A stretch of DNA of 64,000 nucleotides from Chromobacterium amazonense (GTDB taxonomy: Bacteria > Pseudomonadota > Gammaproteobacteria > Burkholderiales > Chromobacteriaceae), in contig NZ_MKCR01000002.1 in NCBI RefSeq assembly GCF_001855565.1, positions 124,001 to 188,000 of the forward strand, given 5' to 3'. The translations under genes and the position numbers were made by a program. Below the pieces are notes generated by a model. The model was given only the letters and a program-made list of their open reading frames with translations, had not been told where the DNA came from and made no database searches. Position 1 is the first letter of the stretch, and each line of letters opens with the position of its first letter. This document shows, piece by piece, positions 17,700 to 25,106 of this stretch.

Positions 17700-18266
17700 G
17701 TGAGCGCCATCCTGCTGGACATACCCGATCAAATCGAAAGCCGCCGCCTGATTCTGCGCAGCCCGATGCCTGGCGATGGCCCCGCCGTCCACGCCGGCGT
17801 CGTGGCCACGCTGGAACAGTTGCGCGCCTGGCCTGCCTCCATGCCCTGGGCGCAGGAGGCGCCTTCGGCGGAGGCTTCGGAAACATTCTGCCGCCAAGGC
17901 CGCGTGGACTATCTGGCTCGCAAAAACTTGCCCTTGCTGCTGTTTTTGAAAGACGGCGGCCACTTCATCGGCGCATCCGGCCTGCACGGCATCCACTGGA
18001 AGCACAAACAAGCAGAAATCGGTTATTGGTGCCATCGGGCATGGCAAGGCCAAGGCCTGATCAGCGAAGCGGTGAAAGCCGTGGCCGATTTCGCCATGAC
18101 TCAACTGCAATTCCGCCGCCTGACCTGCCTGCCCGATACCTTGAACCTGGACAGCCGCCGCGTGGCGGAGCGCGCCGGTTTCCAGCTGGAAGGCATACTG
18201 CGCAACGAGCGCATCGCCCCTGACGGCAGCATGCGCGATACCGCCCTATATGCCCTGACCAACTAA
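17700..18266 (+). CDS. GNAT-family N-acetyltransferase, RimJ/RimL-like
   Basis: A protein of 188 residues with the RimJ/RimL layout: IESRRLILRSPMPGDG at the N-terminus, the GHFIGASGLHGI strand, the acetyl-CoA loop (EIGYWCHRAWQGQGLISEAV), and the closing RVAERAGFQLEGILRNERI. It would transfer acetyl from acetyl-CoA to an amine, perhaps a ribosomal protein N-terminus, but the substrate cannot be read from sequence. GTG 17700 is chosen because AAGGAG lies seven bases upstream and no in-frame ATG precedes it. It stands after glnD with a 65-base gap and before a hydrolase gene in the same direction. Confidence 0.9.
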   Translation: MSAILLDIPDQIESRRLILRSPMPGDGPAVHAGVVATLEQLRAWPASMPWAQEAPSAEASETFCRQGRVDYLARKNLPLLLFLKDGGHFIGASGLHGIHWKHKQAEIGYWCHRAWQGQGLISEAVKAVADFAMTQLQFRRLTCLPDTLNLDSRRVAERAGFQLEGILRNERIAPDGSMRDTALYALTN

Positions 18267-18279
18267 GCACTGAAGTTTG

Positions 18280-19062
18280 ATGATGAAATCGCACCGACTC
18301 ACCCAACCCGCCGCTCATCTGCGCTATCACGATATTCCCGGGCACGGAGCGCCGCTCGTCATGCTGCACGGCATAGGCTGCGCCTCCTCCTTCGACTATC
18401 CGCGCCTGCTGGCCGAACCCGGCCTGGCCGGCCGCCGCGCTTTGCTGGTCGATCTGCTGGGCCATGGTTTCAGCGACAAGCCTGAAAATTTCAGCTACAC
18501 CCCGCGCGCCCAGGCGCAAGCGCTGGCGCAATGGATCGAACATCTGGACTTGCGCGGCGTTGACCTGTTCGGCCACAGCATGGGCGGCAGCGTCGCCATC
18601 GAACTGGCTGCACTGATGCCGGATCGCATCGGCCATCTGATTTTGGCCGAACCGAATCTGGACAGCGGCGGCGGCGCTTACAGCCGCGCGATAGCGGCCT
18701 GGAGCGAGGCCGACTACGTCGCGCGCGGCCACAAGGAAAGCATTCAGGCCTTTCGTGCGGACAACCCCAACTTGGCCGGCAGCATGGCCGTCGCCTCGCC
18801 GCTCGCGGTGCACCGCGCGGCGAAAGGACTGATCCAAGGCAGCCCGGTCAGCTGGCGCGAACAATTGCTGGCATTGCCCATGCCGCGTTACGTGATTTTC
18901 GGCGAGCGCTCGCTGCCAGACCCGGATACCGAATGGCTGCCGCAGCATGGCATTGCCATCCGCATCGTCTCCGACGCCGGCCACTCGATGGCCTGGGACA
19001 ATCCGTCAGGGCTTGCCACCGCCATTCATGCCGCTCTGGAATTCAACGCATGCCATCCCTGA
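18280..19062 (+). CDS. Alpha/beta-hydrolase
   Basis: A hydrolase of about 260 residues. The oxyanion-hole motif MLHGIGCASS, the nucleophile elbow GHSMGGS (Ser) and the late His in DAGHSMAWDNP form the expected alpha/beta-hydrolase machinery; the acid residue is probably in the FGERSLPDPD segment. There is no signal peptide. The substrate is unknown. Two adjacent ATG codons (18280, 18283) are possible starts with only a weak ribosome site. The 3' end overlaps the next acetyltransferase gene by 13 bases, indicating an operon of acetyltransferase, hydrolase and acetyltransferase. Confidence 0.9.
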   Translation: MMKSHRLTQPAAHLRYHDIPGHGAPLVMLHGIGCASSFDYPRLLAEPGLAGRRALLVDLLGHGFSDKPENFSYTPRAQAQALAQWIEHLDLRGVDLFGHSMGGSVAIELAALMPDRIGHLILAEPNLDSGGGAYSRAIAAWSEADYVARGHKESIQAFRADNPNLAGSMAVASPLAVHRAAKGLIQGSPVSWREQLLALPMPRYVIFGERSLPDPDTEWLPQHGIAIRIVSDAGHSMAWDNPSGLATAIHAALEFNACHP

Positions 19063-19595
19063 CGCTATCTGGAGATACCCACCGCCTGCGCATCGAGCCC
19101 TTGGCGGAAGCGCATGCCGATGAACTGTTCCGGTCGTTTCAGCATCCGGAGCTGTACCGCTTCATCCCGGAACGCCCTCACCGCTCGTTGGAATCGATGC
19201 GCGCCGAATACCGCGAATTCGCCGGCGGCGCGCCGGCCGACAGCGGGGAAATCTGGCTGAACTGGGCGATGCGCCTGAAGGCTGACGGTACCGCCATTGG
19301 CACCTTGCAAGCCACCCGCTTTGCAGACGGCAGCCAGTGGTTGGGTTATAAACTGGCGCCCAGCCACTGGGGGCAAGGCCTGGCCAGCGAGGCTGTCTCC
19401 TGGCTGATTCGCAAGCTGGAAAACTGGCTGCCATATGGCCCCTTGCTGGCAGCTGTCGATAGCCGACACCCAGCCTCGCAGCAAGTGCTGCGAAAAAATG
19501 GCTTCGTCAAACTACGGGAGGAGGCGGCAGAACTGCATGGCGAGGCCTCGACCGACTGGATTTACATTTACCGATCAAAACATTCCATTCTTTGA
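19050..19595 (+). CDS. GNAT-family N-acetyltransferase
   Basis: A protein of 181 residues starting at ATG 19050 (MPSLTLSGDTHRLRIEPL). It has RIEPLAEAHADELFRSFQHP, the pyrophosphate loop SHWGQGLASEAVSWL and the ending SQQVLRKNGFVKL, all typical of ribosomal-protein-type GNAT enzymes. The N-terminus overlaps the hydrolase gene in another frame. It is distinct from the enzyme at 17700 (low similarity by eye), so the pair is probably not a recent duplication. The substrate is unknown. Confidence 0.88.
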   Translation: MPSLTLSGDTHRLRIEPLAEAHADELFRSFQHPELYRFIPERPHRSLESMRAEYREFAGGAPADSGEIWLNWAMRLKADGTAIGTLQATRFADGSQWLGYKLAPSHWGQGLASEAVSWLIRKLENWLPYGPLLAAVDSRHPASQQVLRKNGFVKLREEAAELHGEASTDWIYIYRSKHSIL

Positions 19596-19644
19596 CCATC
19601 TGCTCGACTGCCGTTATGCTGGCCTTCTGATTACGTTAACGTAA
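19592..19644 (+). promoter_or_regulatory. Promoter and LiuR-like operator of the MaoC gene
   Basis: TTGACC (19592-19597), a 16-base spacer and TTATGC (19614-19619) are followed by a perfect 14-bp palindrome TTACGTTAACGTAA (19631-19644), just past the expected transcription start. The palindrome resembles sites of MerR-type LiuR regulators of branched-chain and fatty acid breakdown; its position suits repression. Confidence 0.55.
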
Positions 19645-19652
19645 GTTCGATC

Positions 19653-20135
19653 ATGCTCTACTTCGAAGACCTGCAGCTCGGCCAGCGTTTTTTCAGCGCC
19701 AGCCATACCCTGAGCGAGGACGAAATCATCGCCTTCGCCCGCCAGTTCGACCCGCAACCGTTCCACACCGATCCGGCGGCGGCGAAACAAACCATCTTCA
19801 ACGGCCTGGCCGCCAGCGGGTGGCACACCAGCAGCCTGACGATGCGGCTGGTGGCGGAATCTGAGTTAGGCCGCGCCGCTAACGGGCTGATCGGCATGCA
19901 GATCGACAAGATGCGCTGGCCGCAGCCCACGCGTCCCGGCGATACCTTGCAAGTGGAAGTGGAAGTGCTGGACAAACGCCGCTCAAACAGCCAGCCCGGC
20001 TTCGGCGTGGCGAAGGTCAAATGGACCACGCGCAACCAGGACGACGCCATCGCCATGCAGCTGGAGTGCGCCATCTGGCTGCAATGCCGCAGCATGCTTA
20101 CGCAAGACCAGCCAGCGCTGCTCAACGCCGGCTGA
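19653..20135 (+). CDS. MaoC-family (R)-enoyl-CoA hydratase-like protein
   Basis: A single hotdog-fold protein of 160 residues. MaoC proteins hydrate enoyl-CoA thioesters. The signature FARQFDPQPFHTDPAAAKQTIFNGLAASG holds the catalytic Asp and His of the hydratase 2 motif (D-x4-H, here DPQPFH). RWPQPTRPGDTLQVEVEVL follows, as usual. It is cytosolic. It is preceded by a promoter with a LiuR-like palindrome, which suggests a role in acyl-CoA breakdown. No other beta-oxidation genes are adjacent. It converges on guaC, with a hairpin terminator between. Confidence 0.92.
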   Translation: MLYFEDLQLGQRFFSASHTLSEDEIIAFARQFDPQPFHTDPAAAKQTIFNGLAASGWHTSSLTMRLVAESELGRAANGLIGMQIDKMRWPQPTRPGDTLQVEVEVLDKRRSNSQPGFGVAKVKWTTRNQDDAIAMQLECAIWLQCRSMLTQDQPALLNAG

Positions 20136-20145
20136 TAGCAAACAA

Positions 20146-20176
20146 GAAAACGGCCGCGGGCAAACGCCAGCGGCCG
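20146..20176 (-). terminator. Terminator after guaC
   Basis: The stem CGGCCGC (20151-20157) pairs with GCGGCCG (20170-20176); on the minus strand it is followed by TTTTCTTGTTT. It fits an intrinsic terminator of guaC. Confidence 0.65.
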
Positions 20177-20200
20177 ACTCTCGCTTCAGGCGCTAGCCCA

Positions 20201-21151
20201 TCAGCGGTAAACCTGGATCATCTCCACTTCGCGCAGCGCGGACAGCGTGCTGCCGCCGGCGTAGCTGACGGAGGACTGCAGGTCTTCCTGCAGCTCGCGC
20301 AGCAGCTTGGGGATGCTGCCCTTGTACTCGACCAGAATCTTCTTGCCTTCCACGTTGACATAGGCGCCCTTGTTGAACTGCGAGGCGCTGCCGAAGTATT
20401 CCTTGTAGTGCTTGCCGCCGATTTCGACGATGTCGCCAGCCGACTCGTCGTAACCGGCAAACAGCGAACCGGCCATGATCATGGTGGCGCCGCACACCAG
20501 CGCCTTGGCGATGTCGCCATGCTCGACGATGCCGCCGTCGGCGATCACCGGCACCGTCACCGCGGACACGCAGTCGCGCACGGTGGACACCATCGGACGA
20601 TGGAAGCCGGTCTTGTTCTTGGTGATGCAGACGCGGCCGCCGGCAATGCCGGCCTTGATCGCGTCGCAACCCCAGCTTTCCAGATCGCGCGCCGCTTCGG
20701 CGGTGGCCACATTGCCGCCGATCAGGAAGGTATTGGGGAAATGCTGCTTGATGTGCTTGATCATGCGCTCGGCCTTGACGCACCAGGCGTTGGCGACGTC
20801 CAGCGTCATGTATTCGGGTTGCAGGCCGGCTGCTTGCAGCGCCTCCAGTTGCTCGATGGTGTCTTCGTTGACGCCCACGCTGATCGAGGCGAACAGGCCC
20901 TTGGCTTGCATGTCGCGGGTAAAAGCCACCGCATCGACATTGAAGCGGTGCATGGTGTAGAACCAGCCCTGGCGGGCGAAGAACTCGCAGGTCTCGGCCG
21001 ATACCACGGACTTCATATTGGACGGGTAAACCGGCATGACAAAACGGCGCGGGCCGAATTGCACGGAGGTGTCGCACGCCTTGCGGCTGTCCACCACGGT
21101 TTTCTTCGGTACCAGGTATACGTCGCCGTAATTGAGTTCGGTCTTGATCAT
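20201..21151 (-). CDS. guaC: GMP reductase
   Basis: An NADPH-dependent enzyme of 316 residues that converts GMP to IMP and ammonia, returning guanine nucleotides to the purine pool. It has the IMPDH/GMPR barrel: an opening NYGDVYLVPKK, PVYPSNMKSVV, the glycine-rich LIGGNVATAEAARDLESWGCDAIKAG, and the catalytic Cys in GGRVCITKNKTGF. PVIADGGIVEHGDIAKAL and AGSLFAGYDES are also present. The Cys loop and overall length match the shorter, Gram-positive-like GuaC type rather than the 347-residue E. coli form. There is no CBS domain, so it is not GuaB. GGGAG lies eight bases before ATG. The leader carries an attenuator-like structure (separate entry). Confidence 0.93.
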   Translation of the reverse strand: MIKTELNYGDVYLVPKKTVVDSRKACDTSVQFGPRRFVMPVYPSNMKSVVSAETCEFFARQGWFYTMHRFNVDAVAFTRDMQAKGLFASISVGVNEDTIEQLEALQAAGLQPEYMTLDVANAWCVKAERMIKHIKQHFPNTFLIGGNVATAEAARDLESWGCDAIKAGIAGGRVCITKNKTGFHRPMVSTVRDCVSAVTVPVIADGGIVEHGDIAKALVCGATMIMAGSLFAGYDESAGDIVEIGGKHYKEYFGSASQFNKGAYVNVEGKKILVEYKGSIPKLLRELQEDLQSSVSYAGGSTLSALREVEMIQVYR

Positions 21152-21184
21152 GCGTGTGCTCCCAAAGCTTGAATGAGGTGAACG

Positions 21185-21269
21185 AAAAAAACAGGGGCCC
21201 CAAACAATGACGGGAGCCGTATAGGCTCCCGATTGCGCGTTCCCCTGCGACGCCTTGGTTGGGCTCGCA
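21185..21269 (-). promoter_or_regulatory. Structured leader with terminator 33 bases upstream of guaC
   Basis: In transcript order (minus strand) a first hairpin (21269-21246) pairs TGCGAGCC with GGCGTCGCA, one G bulged. An outer stem then pairs CAGGGG (21247-21242) with CCCCTG (21197-21192) and encloses a perfect 8-bp hairpin (CGGGAGCC, 21231-21211). Seven T residues (21191-21185) follow. The first hairpin and the outer stem share two bases, so they compete. Only 33 bases separate the T-run from the guaC ATG, which leaves no room for another promoter. This is the layout of a transcription attenuator or riboswitch. It could also simply end the parA transcript. No known riboswitch class was recognised. 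Confidence 0.55.
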
Positions 21270-21335
21270 CGCAGTTACGAATACAAGCTACGCCGATTTT
21301 TTCTCCACGTCAAGAGTTATCAGGCAGAATGATTG

Positions 21336-21983
21336 CTACTTGTCGCACCAGGCCTGCGGATCTTCGCCCAACCAGCGCAAAATCGGCTGCCACGCCTCGC
21401 GGTCGCGCTCCGTGCGCGAAGGCGGCAGATCGAACAAGGACATCCCGGCCGACGCGGCCTGGACATACAGCTGGGTGTCGCGCAGCCAGGTCAGCACCGG
21501 CACTTCGTGGCGGGCCAGAAATTGCTCCAGCTCGCGCGCCGAGCGGGTGCGCGGGTCCACACGCATGCCCACCACCGCCATGAAGGCCTTGTTCTTGCGG
21601 ATGGTCTTCTCTTCCAGCATCTGCTCGAAAAAGTCCTCGCTGGCCCACATGTCGAACGGCGACGGCTGGATGGGCACGATCACATGCCCCACCTGGGACA
21701 GCAAGGCGCTGAGCTTCTTGCCGCGCAGGCCGGCCGCGCTGTCCAGCACCACCACTTCCGTGCCCTTGGGCGGCCGTTTGGGCTCGTTGGGCAGCACTTC
21801 CCAACCGGCAATCGCCGGCAGCGCCGCATGGCGTTGCGACAGCCAGTGCAAGGAGGTCTGCTGGCGATCCACGTCACCCAACATCACCTTCTTGCCACCG
21901 GCTGCAAAGTAGCCCGCCAGATTGGTGGCCAACGTGGACTTGCCGCTGCCGCCCTTGGGATTCGCTATCAATACCGACCGCAC
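21336..21983 (-). CDS. Orphan ParA/MinD-family ATPase
   Basis: A protein of 215 residues with the deviant Walker A of ParA proteins (KGGSGKST, residues 10-17), the Walker A-prime segment GDVDRQQTSLHW and Walker B VVVLDSAAGLRG. Such ATPases position DNA or protein cargoes by ATP-dependent dimerisation. There is no ParB partner, no N-terminal helix-turn-helix and no parS-like repeat nearby, so this is an orphan, perhaps placing a protein complex rather than a chromosome. GTG 21983 is chosen because GGAGG lies five bases upstream. It is divergent from the HAD gene. Confidence 0.88.
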   Translation of the reverse strand: MRSVLIANPKGGSGKSTLATNLAGYFAAGGKKVMLGDVDRQQTSLHWLSQRHAALPAIAGWEVLPNEPKRPPKGTEVVVLDSAAGLRGKKLSALLSQVGHVIVPIQPSPFDMWASEDFFEQMLEEKTIRKNKAFMAVVGMRVDPRTRSARELEQFLARHEVPVLTWLRDTQLYVQAASAGMSLFDLPPSRTERDREAWQPILRWLGEDPQAWCDK

Positions 21984-22127
21984 ATCATCCTCCCTTTCCG
22001 CTGCATCCAGCCACTATACCAGAGCCATGGCGAGCCGCGCCGCCCCATGACAAAAACAGCTGCTCGACAGCCCGCCGCCGCCGCCGCACAATCACGCCAG
22101 ACCAACCCAAGCCCTAAAGGAGTCGCA

Positions 22128-22787
22128 ATGCCCCGCAGTTTCGATGCCCTGCTGTTCGACATGGACGGATTGATGCTGGATACCGAACGGCTATCCAACG
22201 AGACCTGGCGCCGGGCCGGCGCAGAATTGGGCATAGAGATTCAGGACGAAATGCTGCACGCGATGGTGGGGATGTCATTCCAGAACTGCATCCGCTTTGT
22301 CGAGGACTATCTGGGCGACGCCGAGGCCGCCGACCGCCTGCAGAAGGGGTCGGACCGCCATTATCAGCACATCCTGCGGCATGAGGAGATTCCGCTGAAG
22401 ACCGGCATTCTGGAACTGCTGCGCTGGGTCCGGGAACAAGGCATTCCTCGCGCGGTGGCTACCTCGACGCGGCGCCATATCGCCGACATCAAACTGCAGC
22501 GCAGCGGTTTGGGCGAGTTTTTCGACGTCACCGTGGCCGGCGACGAAGTGGCCCGCACCAAGCCGGCCCCGGACGTCTATCACGACGCCGCCGCCCGATT
22601 GGGCGTGGCCGCGCGACGCTGCCTGGTGCTGGAGGACTCCCGGATGGGGCTGCAGGCCGGCGTGGCCGCCGGCGCGCGGGTGATCCTGGTGCCGGACCTG
22701 CTGTCGCCCAGCGACGACGACCGCGCCGCCGCGCTGGCGGTATGCGGCGACCTGCACCAGGCGCTGGAGCTGATCCGCGCGCTGTAA
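22128..22787 (+). CDS. HAD-superfamily hydrolase, beta-phosphoglucomutase/phosphatase type
   Basis: A hydrolase of 219 residues. The nucleophile loop LLFDMDGLMLDTE (residues 7-19) has both aspartates; motif II is VATSTRR, motif III is the Lys of ARTKPAPDVY, and motif IV is CLVLEDSRMGLQAGVAAG. The helical cap lies between motifs I and II, the subclass of beta-phosphoglucomutase and sugar-phosphate phosphatases (E. coli YcjU/YniC type). The exact substrate is unknown. ATG 22128 follows AAAGGAG. Its stop is five bases from the convergent DHH gene, with no terminator between them. Confidence 0.92.
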   Translation: MPRSFDALLFDMDGLMLDTERLSNETWRRAGAELGIEIQDEMLHAMVGMSFQNCIRFVEDYLGDAEAADRLQKGSDRHYQHILRHEEIPLKTGILELLRWVREQGIPRAVATSTRRHIADIKLQRSGLGEFFDVTVAGDEVARTKPAPDVYHDAAARLGVAARRCLVLEDSRMGLQAGVAAGARVILVPDLLSPSDDDRAAALAVCGDLHQALELIRAL

Positions 22788-22792
22788 GCCCC

Positions 22793-23725
22793 TCAGCCCA
22801 AGCCGCGGATGCGGGCCACCAGTTCGTCCAGCACGTCGTCGGCCCTGTCGTGCGGCACCTGGCAGGTGCCGGCCGCCTCGTGCCCGCCGCCTCCGTACTG
22901 CAGCATCAGCGCGCCGATATTGCTGTGCGAGCTGCGGTTGACGATGGATTTGCCGACGGCAAACACGGTGTTCTGCTTGTTCAGGCCCCACATCACATGG
23001 ATGGAGACATTGCAGTCCGGAAACAGCGCGTACACCATGAAGCGGTTGGTCGGATGGATGATTTCCTCGTTCTGCAGGTTCAGCACCACCACATTGCCGT
23101 GCACCCTGGCGCAGCGCAGAATCTGCGCCTTGGCTTCGGTCTCGTGCTCGCGGTACAAGGCTACCCGCTCCTGCACGTCAGGCAGGCTGAGAATTTCGTC
23201 TATCGTATGGTTTCGGCAATAGCCGATCAGGTCCATCATCAGCTGGAAATTGCCCACCCGAAACTCGCGGAAACGCCCCAGTCCGGTGCGCGCGTCCATC
23301 AGGTAGTTCAGCAGCACCCAGCCTTTGGGGTTGAGAATTTCCTCGATGCTGAATTGGGCGGAGTCGGCCTTGTCCACCGCCGCCATCATTTCCTCGCTGA
23401 TGCCGGGAAAGGTCTGCTTGCCGCCGTAGTGGTTGTACACCACCCGGGCGGCAGACGGCGCGCGCGGGTCGATCACGTAGTTGTCGGCATCGGTGGCGTT
23501 GCGCAGCGTCTCCGACAAGTGGTGGTCGAACACCAGGTGCGCCTTGGCCACGTAAGGCAGGTTGGTGGTGATGTCGTCGCCGGTGATCTCTACCTTGCCG
23601 TCCTGCATGTCCTTGGGGTGGGCGAACTGCACCTCCTTGATCAAGCCCAGCTCATTGAGCAGCACGGCGCACACCAAGCCGTCGAAATCGCTGCGCGTCA
23701 CCAGCCGATACTGTTTCTGCGTCAT
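22793..23725 (-). CDS. DHH/DHHA1-family phosphoesterase
   Basis: A cytosolic protein of about 310 residues of the family that includes exopolyphosphatases, RecJ and nano-RNases. The N-terminal SDFDGLVCA and the DHH motif in LVFDHHLSETL supply metal ligands. The C-terminal DHHA1 domain ends with the substrate-binding loop YGGGGHEAAGT. The length and order suit an oligoribonuclease or cyclic-dinucleotide-type phosphodiesterase as well as exopolyphosphatase, so the substrate is left open. ATG 23725 is preferred (MTQKQYRLV) because GGGAGG lies eight bases upstream; an ATG eight codons earlier (23749) is possible. It follows yigZ by 30 bases on the same strand. Confidence 0.85.
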   Translation of the reverse strand: MTQKQYRLVTRSDFDGLVCAVLLNELGLIKEVQFAHPKDMQDGKVEITGDDITTNLPYVAKAHLVFDHHLSETLRNATDADNYVIDPRAPSAARVVYNHYGGKQTFPGISEEMMAAVDKADSAQFSIEEILNPKGWVLLNYLMDARTGLGRFREFRVGNFQLMMDLIGYCRNHTIDEILSLPDVQERVALYREHETEAKAQILRCARVHGNVVVLNLQNEEIIHPTNRFMVYALFPDCNVSIHVMWGLNKQNTVFAVGKSIVNRSSHSNIGALMLQYGGGGHEAAGTCQVPHDRADDVLDELVARIRGLG

Positions 23726-23755
23726 CTTGCCTGCCTCCCGTTTACCCATCCGCCG

Positions 23756-24343
23756 TCAATCGTCCGGCTTCGCCTCCAGCGCGCCGGCCATGCCGTCCGC
23801 CAATCCCGCCAGCGTCGCGTCCAGCCCGGCCTCCGGCAATGCCACCGTCAGCCAGACCCGTTCGGCGTAGCGCTGTTCCAGCACCGTCGCGCCGGCGTCA
23901 TGGCACAGGCGGCGCAGCCTGGCTTCGCCGGAAAAATCCACCGCCAGCCGCACGCGGCGCATCCGCACCACCGGCAGCAAGCTGGCTTCGGCCAACGCGG
24001 CGTTGACAGCTTGAGTGTAGGCTCTGACCAAGCCGCCCGCACCCAGCTTGATGCCGCCGAAATAGCGCACCACCACCGCCAGCACATTGGCGATTTCACG
24101 ATGCTGCAATACGTTATACATCGGTTTGGCCGCGGTGCCGGAAGGTTCGCCATCGTCGTCCAGCATGGAATCGCCGGCGCACAGCAGCACCGCGCAGTAA
24201 TGGCGGGCATCGGGCCAGCGCTGGCGGATGTCGCGCAGTGCCGCTTCCGCCTCCGTCCGGCTGGACACGGGCTGCACGATGCCGATGAAGCGGCTCTTGC
24301 GGATTTCCACCTCGGCGCTGGCCATGGCTTCCAGTTGGAACAT
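23756..24343 (-). CDS. yigZ: YigZ/IMPACT-family protein
   Basis: A protein of 195 residues with the two-domain layout of the conserved YigZ family. The N-terminal UPF0029/IMPACT domain shows KSRFIGIVQPVSS, the family core DDDGEPSGTAAKPM, and VVVRYFGGIKLGAGGLVRAY. The C-terminal part is the small ferredoxin-like DUF1949 domain. The eukaryotic relative IMPACT restrains the kinase GCN2; the bacterial role is not established. Upstream and divergent is a 42-residue membrane protein. Confidence 0.93.
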   Translation of the reverse strand: MFQLEAMASAEVEIRKSRFIGIVQPVSSRTEAEAALRDIRQRWPDARHYCAVLLCAGDSMLDDDGEPSGTAAKPMYNVLQHREIANVLAVVVRYFGGIKLGAGGLVRAYTQAVNAALAEASLLPVVRMRRVRLAVDFSGEARLRRLCHDAGATVLEQRYAERVWLTVALPEAGLDATLAGLADGMAGALEAKPDD

Positions 24344-24448
24344 TTATCGCACCCAGCAGTCTGAATAGGGCGGGCATTGTAACGCCGTGGCCGCGGAGCG
24401 CCCAATTACGGTCTAGACTGAAAGCGGGAAATCTCATGGAGAAGCGCC

Positions 24449-24577
24449 ATGAAAACCTTGCTGCTGTCCTCCGCGCTGGTAGTGGCCGGCCTTTGGCTGT
24501 TCATCCAGAAGTTCTGGCTGCAAAGCGAAGACGCCATCCACCTGTCGCACTATCTGCCGGATCGCGATCACGTCTGA
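24449..24577 (+). CDS. Small single-span membrane protein (42 residues)
   Basis: ATG 24449 has GGAGAAG seven to eight bases upstream. It encodes MKTLLLSSALVVAGLWLFIQ followed by KFWLQSEDAIHLSHYLPDRDHV. The first 20 residues are one hydrophobic helix with a single Lys near the start; the tail is polar and His-rich. No family is recognised. It lies in the gap between yigZ (divergent) and nfeD (same strand, 94 bases on) and has a good ribosome site, which argues for a real small protein. Single-genome evidence only. Confidence 0.55.
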   Translation: MKTLLLSSALVVAGLWLFIQKFWLQSEDAIHLSHYLPDRDHV

Positions 24578-24614
24578 ATCCCCGCAAGCTGACAAAAGCT
24601 GATGATTCAGCTCG

Positions 24615-24643
24615 TTGTCATTTTCAGTGAATGGCCCGACAAT
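24615..24643 (+). promoter_or_regulatory. Sigma-70 promoter of nfeD-qmcA
   Basis: TTGTCA (24615-24620), a 17-base spacer and GACAAT (24638-24643) lie 28 bases before the nfeD start. Confidence 0.6.
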
Positions 24644-24671
24644 GAAGCCGTGGCCATCTGGCGGGAAACCC

Positions 24672-25097
24672 ATGTCGCAAGCCCTCACTTTCTGGCTGGT
24701 CGGCGCGCTGGTCGCGCTGATCGCCGAATTCATGTCCGGAACTTTCTATCTGCTGATGGTCTCTTTGGCCATGGCCTGCGGCGGCCTCGCAGCCTGGCTG
24801 GGCGCGCCGGAACTTTGGCAATGGCTGCTCGCCAGCGTCAGCGGCGTCGCAGGCGTGCTGCTGGTGCGCCAGCGACGCCGCCGGATCGCCGCACCGTCGC
24901 TCCCCCAGGATGATCCGGACTGGGGGCGGCAGGTGGAAATCCTCACCCTGACGTCGCCTGGCCGCGCCCGCATCCATTACCGCGGCGCGGAGTGGGATGC
25001 CGAGCTGCTGGATCCGGCGCTGCATGCCGGCGCCACCGGCTACATCGCCGGCCGCCAAGGCAATCTGTTCAAAATCGCGTCCACACAACCCGAATAA
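24672..25097 (+). CDS. NfeD-family membrane protein
   Basis: A short NfeD protein of 141 residues starting at ATG 24672 (MSQALTFWLVGALVALIAEF). Two or three hydrophobic segments cover residues about 5-75. A soluble C-terminal domain of the OB-fold NfeD type follows (GRARIHYRGAEWDAELLDP to GNLFKIAS). NfeD proteins are paired with SPFH/stomatin proteins in bacterial membranes, and here the SPFH gene follows after nine bases, so the two probably form one complex affecting membrane organisation or protease access. Confidence 0.9.
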   Translation: MSQALTFWLVGALVALIAEFMSGTFYLLMVSLAMACGGLAAWLGAPELWQWLLASVSGVAGVLLVRQRRRRIAAPSLPQDDPDWGRQVEILTLTSPGRARIHYRGAEWDAELLDPALHAGATGYIAGRQGNLFKIASTQPE

Positions 25098-25106
25098 GAG
25101 TCCACC

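Noticed and set aside
15466-17886. An 806-residue frame antisense to glnD
   Set aside because: The glnD frame has full domain motifs; the antisense frame has none.
22742-24364. A 540-residue plus-strand frame across the DHH and yigZ genes
   Set aside because: Both minus-strand genes have clear catalytic motifs; this frame is shadow sequence.
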